From assembly GCA_012295275.1 (NCBI GenBank), contig CM022665.1, positions 32,500,022 to 32,564,021 on the forward strand: DNA of 64,000 nucleotides, in the 5' to 3' direction. This DNA comes from Chrysomallon squamiferum. Its lineage: Eukaryota; Mollusca; Gastropoda; Neomphalida; Peltospiridae. Below are positions 31,601-46,012 of this stretch, piece by piece (position 1 is the first letter of the stretch; the number at the start of each line of letters is the position of its first letter). Below the pieces are notes generated by a model that saw only the letters and a program-made list of their open reading frames with translations, made no database searches and was not told the DNA's origin. The position numbers were made by a program, and so were the translations under genes.

Positions 31601-32638
31601 ACTTGATACTTCAGTATTGATAGAAATTTCTTTCTGTTTATTGTTTTTATATTTATATTTATTATTATTACCACTACTGCTACTACTACTACTACTATTA
31701 CTACTACTACTATTGAAATTATTATTACTATTCTTAATTTTTTGCGAAATATATTTCACGCTTCTCATTTCATGCAGCACGTGACAATTGATTTAATAAT
31801 AAAAAAATATTTTAATAAAATTATGGGGGAAAAAATATAATATTGTACGCCATTACTGAAGTGGATTAATCTTTAAAATCAAAAGAATTTTCTTACAAAG
31901 GGGAAAAGAAAGAAAAAAAGAAACATACCGCGCGACTAATACGCCCACATCTTATTCCTCGTGCAATTCTATATAGACACTGACTCATTGAAAAAACTAT
32001 GCTCATATCCGTTACCTCATCTAAACATATTCTTTTGATCTAACAGTAAAAGGATTATATAAAAAGTACACGCAAACTGGTAACAAATTTCCTCTGTAAA
32101 CTGTCGCAGAAGTATATTAATTATTTTCAAGAACTTATGACTTTAACATTATACTTTTTATCAGGAACCAAAACAACACAAAACAAAATAAAAACAAACA
32201 GAAAATTAGACTTAAATGATGTATTTGAAAATTTAAATGGCCCACATTAGAGAAAAGGATGTGAGGAAAATAAGGAAAGGGAAAGAGAATAGTAAAAAGA
32301 GGAAGAGCAAGAACTCTCTCTTCCCCTAAAGGAAATATGCAGGAACACTATTTCCGTCGAATGTGTTTTTCCTAACAGACATAAGCTTAACTCATTGAGG
32401 TTAAGGTGTACAATCCGAGACGTCAGTAGACTCAAGTTTCTGTCCAAGAAATAGTCTGTTCCTATAGATTCTTACAGATTCCTGTTCCAATAAACGCATC
32501 ATTTTTGTTTTAAATGCAATACATTATTAATTTTTGTGGTGAAGAGAAAGAAAGAATAGTAGAATTAAAGCTGCCCTTTCCATTTTCTGAACCTTATAGT
32601 CTACAATGTAATGAAAATGAAATGCTTTCTTTCTCTCT

Positions 32639-32724
<86 letters not shown>

Positions 32725-33910
32725 ACGTATCTTCTACAGTCGCAGGTGAGTATTATTTTTATACATGCCTAGTTTGTTCTCTTATTCTTAGCTTTCTCAC
32801 ATTGGTCCACCAGTCAGTCTTTTGATTGATAGATGGGAATTGTCCGCATGTTCCGGTCATCGAGGGGACTAATCCAGTTGTAATGGACATAATTAATGGC
32901 ACGGGACAATGATAAATCCTGAAATGCGGGTTTTTCGTCGGCTCTTGGATATGTCGGCGGCGTCAAAAGACTGAAATTCAACTTGATGTTTGATCTGTCG
33001 GAAAATCCTTTTGTTCGCGTCTTTATGTGTAACCTTGTTTATTGGTTTCTTTGGATGTGTGATTCAGAAAAATCACGCATTAAAGCAACAACCGTGGTAT
33101 TGTTTGATGTGTGTGTTAGCTACAGGATATTTCAGTTAAGTTTGTGGCTTATGCTTTGTTGATTATTAGCTTGTAGAAAAATAAACTTTTACACGCCTTT
33201 TTCTCTCTCTATGAATATGTGTGTGTGTGTGTGTCCCATTATTATTATTAATTTCTTTTTAATATATGTACGGTGTGATGTAATTATACATATTGATACA
33301 TGTAAGGCTGGATGCATCGTTGAGATATAGGTAGATATTTCAACTACTGGCGAAAACAGTTTAACCTAAGTCTGCGGTGTGCTGAACCAGACGTCGCAAT
33401 TAACTAAAGACGAGACCAATTCTGTCATCTGTTAATAATGGCCGTGATTATATGATGATAGTTGTGACCAACAGCTGAATGTTGTCCATTAATTATTCAA
33501 AAGAATATATAAATAAATATTATTTAAAAGTGTATATATACAATCGTAAAAGATTCTAAAATTTATCATTCTTAAAATGCTCTCTGGTATAATAGTTATG
33601 CTCTGTTTTTATGGGTATCCAGTTTAAGGCCGTAAAGGAAAATCTTTCAGTTTTGAGAAACGACATAACGATGTATGATTAAAATCAGCCTTCATGCATC
33701 CTGTTTATTATTCGCAGAAATTAGGCACTAGCAATAAATACATGAATCGTACCGCAGATACACATTTTGAAATGTATGTGAAAGATCTGGACAAGGAGTT
33801 TTTCTGAAACTTTTGTATTCTCGTCAAAACATTGGAAGAAAAAATAAAATAAACAAACACAAACAACGACGACAACATTCCTGTTTTAAATAAATATTTT
33901 TCATCAGGTT

Positions 33911-33945
<35 letters not shown>

Positions 33946-34416
33946 CACCCGAAAGACACTTTAAATTATAATGTTTCTCGGTGATTATCATATAATATAC
34001 AGCTTTCAGGACAGCCGGTTCTAAATTCCATCGCAGTGGTGTCCGCCGGTAAATATGCGAGGCGCGTGCAACGGGCGTGAAATTGGGCATGCACCAGAAG
34101 AACTGTGGATGAGAGAAACTGAAGAGCCAGAAGTACTTCTGTGCTTAATGTGTATTTGTATACTGTAGTGCGATACCTCTAAAGTAATGAAACAAAGCCG
34201 TAATTTATGAGTGTGACATGCTGTCCGCCACAGTGAACATGCACACCACCGCCAAGACATACATGCATGCAGTTTCAGCTATTAGCTTTTTTTCTGAAGC
34301 AGAAAGAAACAAAAATTCCAGAGAAAAAAATATTGTAACAAAACATGTACATGCGTGTGTGTGTGTCTTTTTGTTAAAGAAGAAAAAAAATAATCCCTGA
34401 GCAAATACAAATAAAA

Positions 34417-34459
<43 letters not shown>

Positions 34460-35389
34460 ATGATAATAATAATAATAAATAAAATAAAATAAAGAAAGAA
34501 ATAAAAATCTTAATTTTTATGTACTCTTACTAATGAACGTAATTTATGAAACTGTATTTTCTGTATTATTCAGATCTGTGACGTTCTGAATCATAATGAT
34601 TTCATTAATTCAGTTAACATGTCAAAATGTCAAAAATAACACTCTTTCAGATACATCAACGCTTGTAATAAAATCAAATCCAGCAACATAGAAACTCCCG
34701 TTTAACCATTAAATCACGTGACATCAAACAAATGTCGTATGATCGGCGGCTATGTTGAAGGCTGGGTCTGAAACGAGTTAGAAAAGAGTGCTTGTTCCAC
34801 GACAAAACAAGTTGTTAATGCGGCAGTAAATGTCAGTCCGTATTGGTCGCCACGTCATTAGTTTGTCTTCAGTCACCAGGAATTTACATACAACACAAAT
34901 AGTTTTACTCGACTGACGATGAAATAGAATTTGCACATATGAGTAAACTGAAGTATGCACCTACATATATAGTTAGTATTTACATTTGTGTTCTTATTTA
35001 TGTAAGCAGGTATATATCTATTTACGTGAGTCTGAACTCAGTTTATACCTACGTATCGCAAAAATAAGTAGATTCTTAAACTACACAGACAAACTAATTA
35101 CGTTTTCAGTGCAGGTCGTCAAATAAAAGTACACGGCATAACGTAAACATCTAAATATACGTGAATCTTCTGCGAGTTTAACAGATAACTCACATTGCGC
35201 GCGTATTGAAAGCACGTGCTCTACACGTGTTGTACACAAGAGAACAACAAACATGCCGCGAATGGTTATGCATCGCTGCATAGCCTTTCAAGATATGCTT
35301 ATGCGATGTTGTTTTTATTGAACGAATCGGTTCTGTTCTAGTTCTCAAGGTGCGAGGGTTAATCGGTGCACCCCAGATATATCCAGCCA

Positions 35390-35433
<44 letters not shown>

Positions 35434-37200
35434 CTGTGTATGTATGCGGATACGATAGCAATAACAACAACAGTAGTAATGGATCTCGAAATTCTCCAAA
35501 AGAATTATCATAGTTAACATTTCTTTATTGTAATTACCAGTTAGATTATCAAACAATAGTAAGTGATTCTGCTTTAAAATAACAGTGTAATGTCGTATTC
35601 CTTGTGTTTTTTTGGTGTTTTTTTACTACATTATAGTTCAGTCGCCGTATTTAATTTAAATACTATCTTAGTCTAAATACGTTTTATGCTACAAATACTT
35701 ATGATTTGAATTTTGTTTTCCATCCATCCATTTATGCATCCTTCCACTGGTCTATTCATTCGTTTCTATATCTATCTATAAGAAATAAACAAAGAAAAGA
35801 ATATAATCATTCTTTGAATACTACAGTATTACCAGGGGGAAAAAGTGAAGAGGAAAATAATGAAACGAAAAAAAGATCTAGAACTTCACGCCAAAAGGCA
35901 TAAAGTATGTCTGAGAAATGTTTTGTGGCAAAGAGTTTGGAACGCCAGAGAAAACAGGAAGAGAAAGTACTAAGGGAGGTAATGACCCATGACAGATCTC
36001 TGCATAAGACATCTAGAAGCTTTGGGTTTGTGCCCAGATCGCCCAAGATGAGATCAGTGTAACACGAACCAAATAAAGACCATTTAAAGAGTTGTGCTAC
36101 ACTGCTACAACTTTAGCTTGTTAAACGAAGAGTGTTTCTTTCCTGGGATAGGTTGAAAGAGTCGGAAATCTGTCCTACCGTATTTAAGCAGTTATTAAAA
36201 AGCATGGCCAAGTGCGAATGAAATTATTTTTATGAAACTATTTTATTTTGTCTCATTTTTTTTCTTTTTCCTTTTTTGTTTGTTTTGTTATTGTTTGTTT
36301 TTAATCTCTGTTTTCATCTGTTTCAAAAGTATGTATTTTTTTTAAAATTATTTTTATTGTTGATAAATTTTTCCTTTGTAATTATAGTGTGAACAGTCAA
36401 TTACAACAGCAACAGAAACAGTGATAAAAGTAATTATAGTAGTAGTAACTGTTGGTAGTGTGGCTACTGTAGTAATTGTAATAATAAACAACAGTAATAA
36501 TTATAGTAATTACAACTTCAACAGCAACAACAACAACAACAACACAGTGTTATCTCATCATAATGTGCATAGTATTTTTTTTCCTAGAGTCACTAGCATA
36601 CCAAGGAACGTTGTTTTGCTTCAAATAAGACTACTCTCCCTCTTACTTCACGGGGTGTCGTCCCTGTCCAGCAACACCACCACGTTGACACTGAACGCGT
36701 TTTATGAGCGTTTCCTCTGTCTAATGAGCCTGCACACTTTATTCATGATGTTTTCATTTCCAAGTCCCCCTGCCGTTACAGGCAACGAGTTCCAAGTTCA
36801 GAAATAAATCTTTTTCGCGCCGATGATTTTTACGATCACACATCAGAAATAACACCGTGCCGCTTCAGCTGTCTCATCCCTCTTCACAAGATTTTATTGC
36901 TTGGATTTAAAAAACAGAAGATGAAAAAAGTCATGTGTTAAGACTATGAAATTACTGTGTTTATTCTTCTTCTTTTTATTTTTATTCTTCTTATTATTAT
37001 TGTTAGTTATTTTTACTACAGTTGTTATTATTATTACTGCTACTACTACCGTTATTAGCATTAGTATTAGTATTTTCTTTCTGCTTTTAATTTATTTATT
37101 TTCTTTTGCGATTATTTTTTCTACTCGTCAAAAGATTTTAATGTCCATTATTAAAAGAAAAATAGGATATTGGTTAACCGTTAAAAGCCGAAACAAACGA
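28691..37200. other. Intergenic region without supported genes
   Basis: Contains poly(T) tracts at about 30186-30213 and 33918-33947, a (CA)n array at 32640-32718, (AAAT)n at 34410-34461 and (CA)n at 35388-35432. ORFs here either ride on microsatellites or show no family. A GC-richer patch at 29733-29990 and another at 34000-34260 stand out but carry no recognisable protein or RNA. Confidence 0.6.
32640..32718 (+). repeat. (CA)n microsatellite, 79 bp
   Basis: Uninterrupted CA/AC dinucleotides, then TCACACACG. Reads that appear open through it are repeat translation, not genes. Confidence 0.97.
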
Positions 37201-37223
37201 CCGGAAGGGTGGAGTCTTTTATA

Positions 37224-37240
37224 GCGCCCCCTGATGGTCG
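37224..37240 (-). promoter_or_regulatory. CTCF-like motif 1
   Basis: The minus strand reads CGACCATCAGGGGGCGC, one base from the CTCF core CCASYAGRKGGCRS. It lies in a GC-richer patch with an ETS-like CCGGAAG about 25 bp upstream on the plus strand. Motif match only; CTCF is conserved in bilaterians. Confidence 0.4.
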
Positions 37241-37404
37241 TTATGCGTTTGGGGCTTAGTTAACTGTTCAAGGCTAACATACTTTCTACTTTGCTTGTTA
37301 TCTGGTACAAGTTAGGCAATAAAACCAGAAATCGAGGACGTCACACAGTTTATAGTCTGACCATGCTGTTTTACTCTACGTTGTGTCGAGTGATCTTAAT
37401 CCGT

Positions 37405-37424
37405 GACGCCATCTAGCGGTCATG
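37405..37424 (-). promoter_or_regulatory. CTCF-like motif 2
   Basis: The minus strand reads CATGACCGCTAGATGGCGTC, matching the CTCF core at 12 of 14 positions (CCGCTAGATGGCGT). It has the same orientation as the motif 181 bp to the left. Motif match only. Confidence 0.4.
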
Positions 37425-37886
37425 TAGTGTTACTAAGGGCTGGTGACTGAGCAAAGAGTTCAGTACACAGGTAACAGATCTTTCGAAAATATCAAATGGT
37501 ATAATAAAAATGTAATATAAAACTGTTTGCGTTAATGTCTTAGTTTCACACGTGGCCAGTTTTTGGGATATATTTTCATTTTCCAGTTGTTTTGATTCAG
37601 TATGATACATCTATAAATAATAATAATAACAACAACAACAATGCCAAAAACAACAATAATAATATAGAAACTTGAGATATATATGCGTATATTTTTATAT
37701 TATTAAACTCTTTTATTTTTATTGTGGGTAATTCTGTAGAATTCTTGGTTCAGGAGGTTCAAGTTAAATCTGAAGTTAAAAAGGTTATTAGGTCTATAAA
37801 TATTTTAATTTATTTTAATAGCCAAATGCAAATATTGCTAAGATTTAAGATCTTTCCTACAACAGTGTTAACACATAAAGGCATTC

Positions 37887-37890
<4 letters not shown>

Positions 37891-37956
<66 letters not shown>
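37891..37956 (+). repeat. (GA)n microsatellite, 66 bp
   Basis: Pure GA array. One of five long GA/CT arrays in the right half of the window. Confidence 0.97.
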
Positions 37957-37959
<3 letters not shown>

Positions 37960-39537
37960 AAACATTCAAAGATAAAGCAGACCCATGGGCGTCACATCTT
38001 TCGTCAACCTACTTGTCTGCTGCAGTAGCATTCTTTTTTATGTCGTCATTCCATTAGTGCAGTTAGTTCAATGTATAATTAATACAAGTTGAAATTCAGT
38101 GCAACATGTGAACACGATGTGACATGTGGCAGTTTTGACAACAATACACTCCAACTGTTGCTGTTACCAACCTCTAAAGAGAGACAACTACATTTGCACA
38201 ATTATAATTAACGATGGTCTACGATCATAAATACGACCAATTGACAGTCAAATCACTCCTGGACGAACGCCATTATGGACAAGGTGACCTCCGTTTGCAT
38301 ATTACGGCACGGCTCCGTACAAAACCACACAAATGCGTGTCGCATTTTATTGGTCAGAATGGGATGGAAATAGCACGTATTAAACTGGACTGCGGTTACT
38401 GTGTAATTGACAAAGATTTTAGCCAGCTGCGTCATGACTGTCCCTCATGTCGATGGTGTCTAAAGTATGAATAAAATTTCAGTATTACCAGCAGAATAGC
38501 ATAAATAAATATTTATTTTTCCTTGCTGTTTATATAGAGACAGATGGCCGGTCGGACGAACAAAAAGACAAGCAGGCATTAATATAGATAAATACTGCAT
38601 TACATATATTAAATATATAGGATGTACATACGTGTTTTTGTGCATGTATGTGTTTGTTGTGTGTGTGTGTTCTCAGAGTTTGAAATTAAAGAAGTAAATA
38701 ATGGATTTCGTAGACCAGCTTAATTAAACCTAGAAAAAAAACCCAAAACAGTTTAAACAAATTTTAATTTATAACTAATTTTCACAAACTTTCACTAAAG
38801 CGACAGTTGCTTAAAGTTGAACTAGATGTTGGGATCAAGTGCTAAAATAATCGTTCTATGTTAAGTATATCCGGTTATTCTGCAATACCTATATGTATGT
38901 CCAGTTCCCGAGCACACTGTGACGGAAATGTCTGGATTTAGTGAGATAAAACCTTTCTCATCCAGCCCAGAGTCAAAACAATGTACGACTTAACATCCCA
39001 GAGTTGGTAGAAAGTTGTAAATTAAAAACTGTTTGAATACTGTAAATAATTGTAACGTTCTTTTATATCTATTTAACAGTTTATGACCTTGTATTCGCTT
39101 CGCACACAGCTTTCCATTTGTAGTTAATACATCCCCCCCAGCCCAAGTTCCTCTGTAACCTGGTAAAATGTGCTGGGGAATGTTTTCCCATGTTATACAA
39201 AACGAAATAAAAAAGCTAATTGTAATTAATTTTTCAACATAAAGTAAGCAGATATGGTGAATGTTCTTCTTATTATTATTGTCATTGCTATTGTTATTCT
39301 TATTATTAGTAGTAGCAGTGTTATTGTTATTGTTTTTATTATTGTTATTGGTGCTGTTATTATTAGTATAGGATAATGGAATGTTATATTTGACGCTAGT
39401 CTGTTGCGAGAACTCTAGACATAAGAACATTTAAAAATCAAAATGAATCAATAAATGAAACCATTGTTATATATAGTTTAATGTAATAATATTATAATAT
39501 ATAGCAGCATAGAATAACAACATAACATGACATGATA

Positions 39538-39600
39538 TATAGTATAATGTAATATAATGTAATGTAATGTAATATAATATAATATAATATATGATACGAT
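39538..39600 (+). repeat. (TAATG)n/(TAATA)n pentanucleotide repeat
   Basis: TAATG units alternate with TAATA units. Its reverse complement has the same two unit types, CATTA and TATTA, as the array at 7068-7180 in the phosphatase intron. Confidence 0.8.
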
Positions 39601-41459
39601 ATGATATAACATAACAACAACAACAACAACTAAATAATAATAATGACAATAATAATCGAAATCATAGCATAATAAATACTTTACTTTTGCACACATCTGA
39701 AGTTAGTTTTCTGTATTGATATATTCTGTGTTTCTATAACTGTTTGACTAAATTATTACGCATAAGTATTTTCTTAGACTGTGAAATTCAAGGCATCTAT
39801 TGCAGCTGTTATTTAACATTTTCAAATGATCATTCGAATAATAATTTTAAAAAAAGAAAATGTTTTTTTTGGCATTGCATAAATTTTATTTTAGTTTGTT
39901 TCAGCTGTGTTCTTTTCTTATTCTTTTCTTCGAATTAAAAGAGAATGTTAATATTCTTTTTAAATTCTAAACTCTTTATATTTAATTTTTTTTTCTTCTA
40001 GAAGTTTTATTCTCGAGTTAGATATGATCATAAAAGAAGAAAGAAAGAAATAAAAAAGAAAGATAGAAAAGAAAAAAGTAATCGACCTCGTCTCGGAGTT
40101 AATATCGTAACTTACACTGTAACAAATTGAAGGTCCTATCGTCTGCTTCTGCAACATCCTGCAGACGACAAGCCTCGCTTTGATCTTTGAGTTATGTCCT
40201 TCAGTATGTCCACGAGAATTGTGTTTGGGCTTTATGTCTCAAAAGATAAAGCAATAAACACTGTATGCGTCTTTTATCCAAAGATTTTAATGTAAAAATC
40301 GATCTTATTGCATCATATTTACTGTGGTAATAAAAACGAGACGACCTTGTTATCAGTATTCTTTGGTAATTATTCCACTGAATGTGTGGATCGCTAGTGA
40401 GGCGAGGAAAATGAAGAAATGCTCACAAGTCTTCTTAATTCTTAATTCGCTTGATGCAGCTTTTGGGGATAGAGGCTACTCGCAAATTATTATTATTATT
40501 ATTAGTTTCTTTCTTTCTTTTTTTTCCTTTGTTATTCCCTTTCCTTTTTAATATTTTTATTTTTGTTTTACTTCAAAAGTTTTGTCTTTGTGAAAAGTTT
40601 ATTTCTTTATATTAATTATTATTATTATAATTATTATCATCATTATAATCATCATTATCATTAACAGAAATAGCATTAGTAGTAGTAGTTGTACTTTTTT
40701 TTTTTGCTATGATTTTTGCTATATCGTTTTCAAATTTTTGTCATTAGCTTTGTTTTAAATTATGTTCTACATCCATCTTGTGATTGGTGCGTGTTGTTTG
40801 GTGGGGGGGGGCTTCTGTTTTTTGTCTTTAAAAATGCCTTGTAACTGTTAATATTGTCTAATATCCATTACCGTTTGCTGTACCAGAGGGGCGAACTTAT
40901 GACCGCCCCATTTAAATTAATTTTTTTCCCCAATTTTATTATTTTATTTTTTCTTTGAGTTCGATTTGTTCTTTCTTTTTTATAATGAAACTCATTTGAT
41001 CTTCAAAGTTTTATCCAACACAATTATGGCGCCACCCTCCTTTTTTTTTTTTTTTTTTTTTTTTTTTTCCTAAAATCTTGGTTCTGCCCCTTTTACATTT
41101 ATATAAACAACATAAAGAAAACTACATGTAATTAATTTTCACTATTACACAGATCTGCACATTAACTGGGATGAAAAGGGTTTTATGTTGTTTATTAATT
41201 CTAGCACAACATCACGAATATTACCTAGTTCTGCTAAATCCATTGCCATGGCGCCGGTTAATACGTTATTAAGAATGTTATCACCCACAGCTTTCGTCTG
41301 CAGCTGTTTTTATATTATTTGTTCTTCATTTTATATATAAACTTTTATAAACCAAAGTTTTCCTTCAGCCTTTCTGTGAAGGCTGTAATGGCAACAACAT
41401 TAGCAACAGCAGCGACGACAGTAATACTTTTTAATGATAATCCTGCTGTTCATTATTGA

Positions 41460-41513
<54 letters not shown>

Positions 41514-41676
41514 ACAAAAACCGAAACATTATTCTTTGGTGTTTTATACTTCCCATTTGCAATTTTGGAATATCAATAATTATTACTAGATAGTAATTAA
41601 TTAGATCTATTTATGGTTTCTTTTTGCTTTTCCTCTCGTTCCTGCTCGTGGATGAATGACATTAATCTTAATTACG

Positions 41677-41678
<2 letters not shown>

Positions 41679-41752
<74 letters not shown>
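41679..41752 (+). repeat. (CT)n microsatellite, 74 bp
   Basis: Pure TC/CT array followed by CACACACAT. Confidence 0.97.
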
Positions 41753-41759
<7 letters not shown>

Positions 41760-43357
41760 TTATTTTAAGAACTACGCACGTTTTAACACTGTTAAGCTGC
41801 TTCGAGCAGTATGCATATCTGACAACGATTCAGCTACGTTGCACTATATTAACACGACCTCTGCCGACCTTCGATCGATACTTCAAGTTTGACTAAGGGA
41901 TTAAGAAATGGATTAGCGCATTGTGTGTGGTTCATGTCTAAAAACAAAACACCTTGGCACGATACCGTCAAGCCGACACTGTTTCCCAAAAAGAACGAAA
42001 ATACGTGTTTGTTTTAATTTTAAAACTATCATGCAATGTCCGTCGACTACTTCCGGTGCGTAAGAAATTTCGTGCGCGGTCTTTTGAAGTCTCGATAGTT
42101 CGGTATGTACTGTTACACTCTTCTCGGCACGTATGCTGCAGTCCTCGTCCCCGGTTGTCGAAGGAAAACGAGACTTTTCCTTTGTAATTTCTATTTGCCA
42201 AACACATCTACGTTAGTCTTTTAAAGTGACATTTGTAGTTTACCTCCATTTTTCGCTGCTACTTGTATGTAGACATCAAGGGCATTACGTTAATAAGCTC
42301 TTTTGGCACCTTAGTTTACTTGACAAAGATGTTTAAGATCTTTCACTTTCTCATCTTCTGACATTGTTGTAGTAGGTAAAGCACTCAAGCTACTTGCTCA
42401 TAAGCTATTTACACTTCCTTTTTTAGACTGATCTCATCATGTGACCTCCACGATGACATTATGGGTACAAAAGTTTAAACCACTGAATATAAAACTGATG
42501 TCTAACAGCAAAAATTAAAGTCTACTCGATATAGTTTACCTTTGGTAGTACGAATAAATAACCTACATATATTTTGTGCACTTCAAATTAGCTGAACACT
42601 CAGAATATCTCAGTGTTTTCTGACGTCATTTCGTATGTAGTAACGTAGGAAAGCAATCCAAGAAAAAGCGTTGTATTAATTATTTGTTTTGTTGTTGGTG
42701 ATGATAAATTATTCTGCACGATAAGATTAAATGTCAAATATATTTTAATTTTACAAATGCAAGAATATTTGTTATTTATTTATAAAGAATGTGTATATGT
42801 CTGTGTGCGTCTGTGTGTGTTGACAGATAGAAAGATACAGACAGATTACTCACCGCAGATATTTTTCACTTCTAATACTTAAATTGATTTTTTTCTTCTT
42901 CCTGTTATCATTACTTAATTATTATTATTAGTAGTAGTAGTAACAGCAGCATAGGCAGTAATAATATTAGCATTATTATTATTAGCATTAAATTTCAAAT
43001 TTGCACAATGTAATTTCATACCAGAACAAAACGTCTCTATCTGGAAATTAAGTATCATATCAGTTTGTCAACTCAAGTGTGATAATACAAATGTAAACAC
43101 GAATGAACATGTGACCTCTATTAGCATGGCAGGTCCACATTTGTGCTAAAATGTGTATCAAAGATATTCTCTGAATTTCTTGGTAAATACGTTCATTATT
43201 TTTCAGCATGGATTCTAAAATCAGTGTTCCATCTTTTTAGTTTAATTTAAATGAGATTATTAGAGACAAACACTCTCATGGACATGAACTTCTAAACCAT
43301 GCGGTCACGCTGTTGGTAAAACTGTTTCCATAGCCAAGTCCCGGAAGACGCCAATAA

Positions 43358-43360
<3 letters not shown>

Positions 43361-43396
<36 letters not shown>
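43361..43396 (+). repeat. (CT)n microsatellite, 36 bp
   Basis: Pure TC array. Confidence 0.95.
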
Positions 43397-43399
<3 letters not shown>

Positions 43400-45649
43400 C
43401 TGGAAAGCTCATCATCATATACAGTAATAATGTAGATAGCGATACCGCAGCCGATGTTTCATGTAAATGTTTGTTTCGCTCGGCGTTAATGCGGCTTTGG
43501 CGTTGCTTTTCATATTTCGTGTATTGAGTAAATAGTTATAAAGATCGGCTGACGCTTTCATCTTGAAACGAAATCGAAATATTAGTAAAAATTATGGCGT
43601 CCATAAAGATGTTTTCGCCGCGCGTGCTCACTTTGTAGCGCACAAACGTAAAGCCAATTCCAGCGACAATAATCAGTGAATTCGTTATTGATGTGAGGAA
43701 AACATAGATACACAGAACACACTCACAGACAATATATGGATCATGTTTTCAGCTTTGTTCAATGATATTCTTCAGGAAAAAAAAAAAGTAACGAGCAAAT
43801 ATCTTGCCATTAAGCAGATTGAAAGCACGTTACACGCTTTATTCTCACTATAAAATTAAGAAGGAAAAAGGTGAAAGATATAATTTAATTATGATTTTTT
43901 TTTTAAAACTCACGAAATTTTAATTTTAATTTTTTTTTTTTTAAATATTTCAAAATAATGTTTTATGTCTTGTTATATTTCAAGGCACGACAATAGCTTT
44001 TGTTCCTTGTGGTTGCATGTGTATTGAAATGAATTTTTTTTTTTTTTTTTTTTTAAATTAAAGATATGTAAACAAATTGGAATATAAAGTAAAAATAGAA
44101 ATAAAGAAAATGAATAAATGCTTATAAATGATTATAGCCTTCTGCTTCACTTTTCTTTCTTCTGCCGAACCTATACTCTTTTTCTTTTTTTAATTATTAT
44201 ATTTATTTTTGGTATTTATATGTATTTATTTAATTATTTTAAATCTGCAATTTTAAATATATAAAATAATAGGCACACACAAACAAAAATAAATCCATAA
44301 ACACGCGCATGGTATTATATTCTATTTTATAAATGATTATTTTACTGCAGATGTCCGTAAAAATTCTGTCATGTTGACTGTTTTGGATAAAAAGTATTCT
44401 GTTTGGGGAAAACCAACACAGTTTAACTAATTTAAATCAAATGTGATGAGATTGTTTCTGTTATTTATTTATTTATTTGTTTGTTTGTTTATTTCGTTTT
44501 TGCTTTCTTTGTCTTTTCCTGATTTGATTTTCTTCATTATTTATCTCTTGTTTCTTGTTTTCCAAGAAACTTTCTTTTCATTTTTTGTTGTTGTTTACTT
44601 TTTTTCATATTATTTATTTAATTTAGTATGTGTTTTTTGTTGGTTTTTTTTTTTTTAAATTTTATTCATTTATTTACTTATTTATTTATCTGACTGTTTG
44701 CTTCATTAAGTTTTTTTTTATTAATTTAATTCTTGCTTCTCTCTTATTTTCTTCATTATATTTCTTGGTTGTTTTTATTTTTTTTTATTTTTTTTTCAGT
44801 CATTTTATTTTTTTAATTCTTTTATTTCTTCTTCTTCTTCTTTTTCTTGTTTCGTATCTTTTTCCATTCTTTCTTTTCAAATCTGTGTTGAGCGGACTAT
44901 AGCTTATCACCTATGACGTAGGATTAATCCGTCAGTCCACACAGTGCCGTGCATCGACTCCTTCTCTGACTAAGGAAGGCACGTGAATATTTTATGTTTT
45001 AAATCATTTTTTATACAAAAGTTTTAATAATCATAAATGTAGAAAATGCCTGCTTCTAATTAATAAAGCGTAGACCTTGGAGTACAATTTCATTATATAT
45101 ATTAAAAATATTTGCCTCTTCCATTTATCTTCATTGTTTTCCCCTCTTTTCTCAAACACGCGTTTGTATTTCTTCAGTTTTCATATTCTTTTATTAAATG
45201 TAACTTTAAGAAGGATATAAGCCAGACGAATTATCTCAACCATCCATAACACGTAATTTTACAACCCTGTGTGATACAAAATTAGCTGACGACAGCGTTC
45301 AGAATAAAGAAGAAAAAAGATTTCCCTCTATCAACCAACAGATGAAAACACATTCCCCCTCCTTAGAACTTCTTTGATGTGTTCACTAACAATAATTTTA
45401 TGGCGATTCAAACGAAGCTAGATCATGACTATCTATAATTAAGTATTTCGGGATTACAGACTGGAGTGCTGGACTCACGCTTTGAGTCTGTTAGTTGTGT
45501 AACTGGCATCACAGGGACTGAACATGTACATCATTGCGCTAACAAAACCCTTAGCTTTCTAAGTAATAATTCTGCCAGAGAAGTCCTTTTTGTTGTTGTT
45601 GTTTATAGATACAAGGAAAGCTATAAATAATATTTCTTACATGTAAATT

Positions 45650-46012
45650 GATCCCATTAGATTTGTAATGGATTAAAGGTAGTTGGTTCGTTTATCATCT
45701 AAAAGCCCAGATGTATTTTATGAAGATTTATAAAAGGATTATTTTACGTTAAAACATTATTCTTCCGTCGTCATCTATGCTACTGTAATCAGATCGGCAC
45801 TTACTATGGACTTTATTGCACAAGAGTGTTATCCCTGTGGGTATTAAATTTGTAATAAAGGTAGTCAGTTCGTTTATCATGCGAATACTCAAGCGTGTTT
45901 TATGAAAGTTTATAAAAGAGTATTTATGTCTGATTCATTATGCGTTGCTAAATTATTGGCTCACGACTACTAATGTTTTCAGATGGGCACTTAACATGGA
46001 CTTTGATCCCTA
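45650..46012 (+). repeat. Tandem duplication of a unit of about 185 bp
   Basis: Copy A (about 45650-45822) and copy B (about 45838-46012) share, in the same order: ATTTGTAAT, AAAGGTAGT-TNGTTCGTTTATCAT, TTTTATGAA-NTTTATAAAAG, a TCATNATGC-like stretch, CAGATNGGCACTTA and ATGGACTTT. Offsets range from 182 to 190 bp, so small indels have accumulated. The TTTGATCCCTAGAT after copy B resembles the start of copy A and may begin a third, truncated unit. Confidence 0.7.

Larger units (their letters stand above)
37441..45640. other. Intergenic region without supported genes
   Basis: Repeats: (GA)n 37891-37956, pentanucleotide (TAATG/TAATA)n about 39538-39600, poly(T) 41043-41068, (ATT)n 41456-41513, (CT)n 41679-41752 and (CT)n 43361-43396, and a T-rich field at 44440-44890. 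An 86-codon ORF at 38214-38474 with several cysteines has no match that I recognise and no splice or domain context. Patches with more CpG occur at 41940-42180 and 43430-43690. Confidence 0.6.

Noticed and set aside
31377-31784. 135-codon plus-strand ORF
   Set aside because: Leu-rich end comes from a TACTAC/TTATTA repeat and the first part has no recognisable domain or splice context.
32514-32825. His/Thr-rich and Cys/Val-rich ORFs over the CA repeat
   Set aside because: Translation of a (CA)n array; no start context, no splice signals, no domain.
38214-38474. 86-codon ORF with several cysteines
   Set aside because: Looked at as a zinc-binding fragment, but cysteine spacing matches no family I know and no neighbouring exons were found. 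Left as unassigned.
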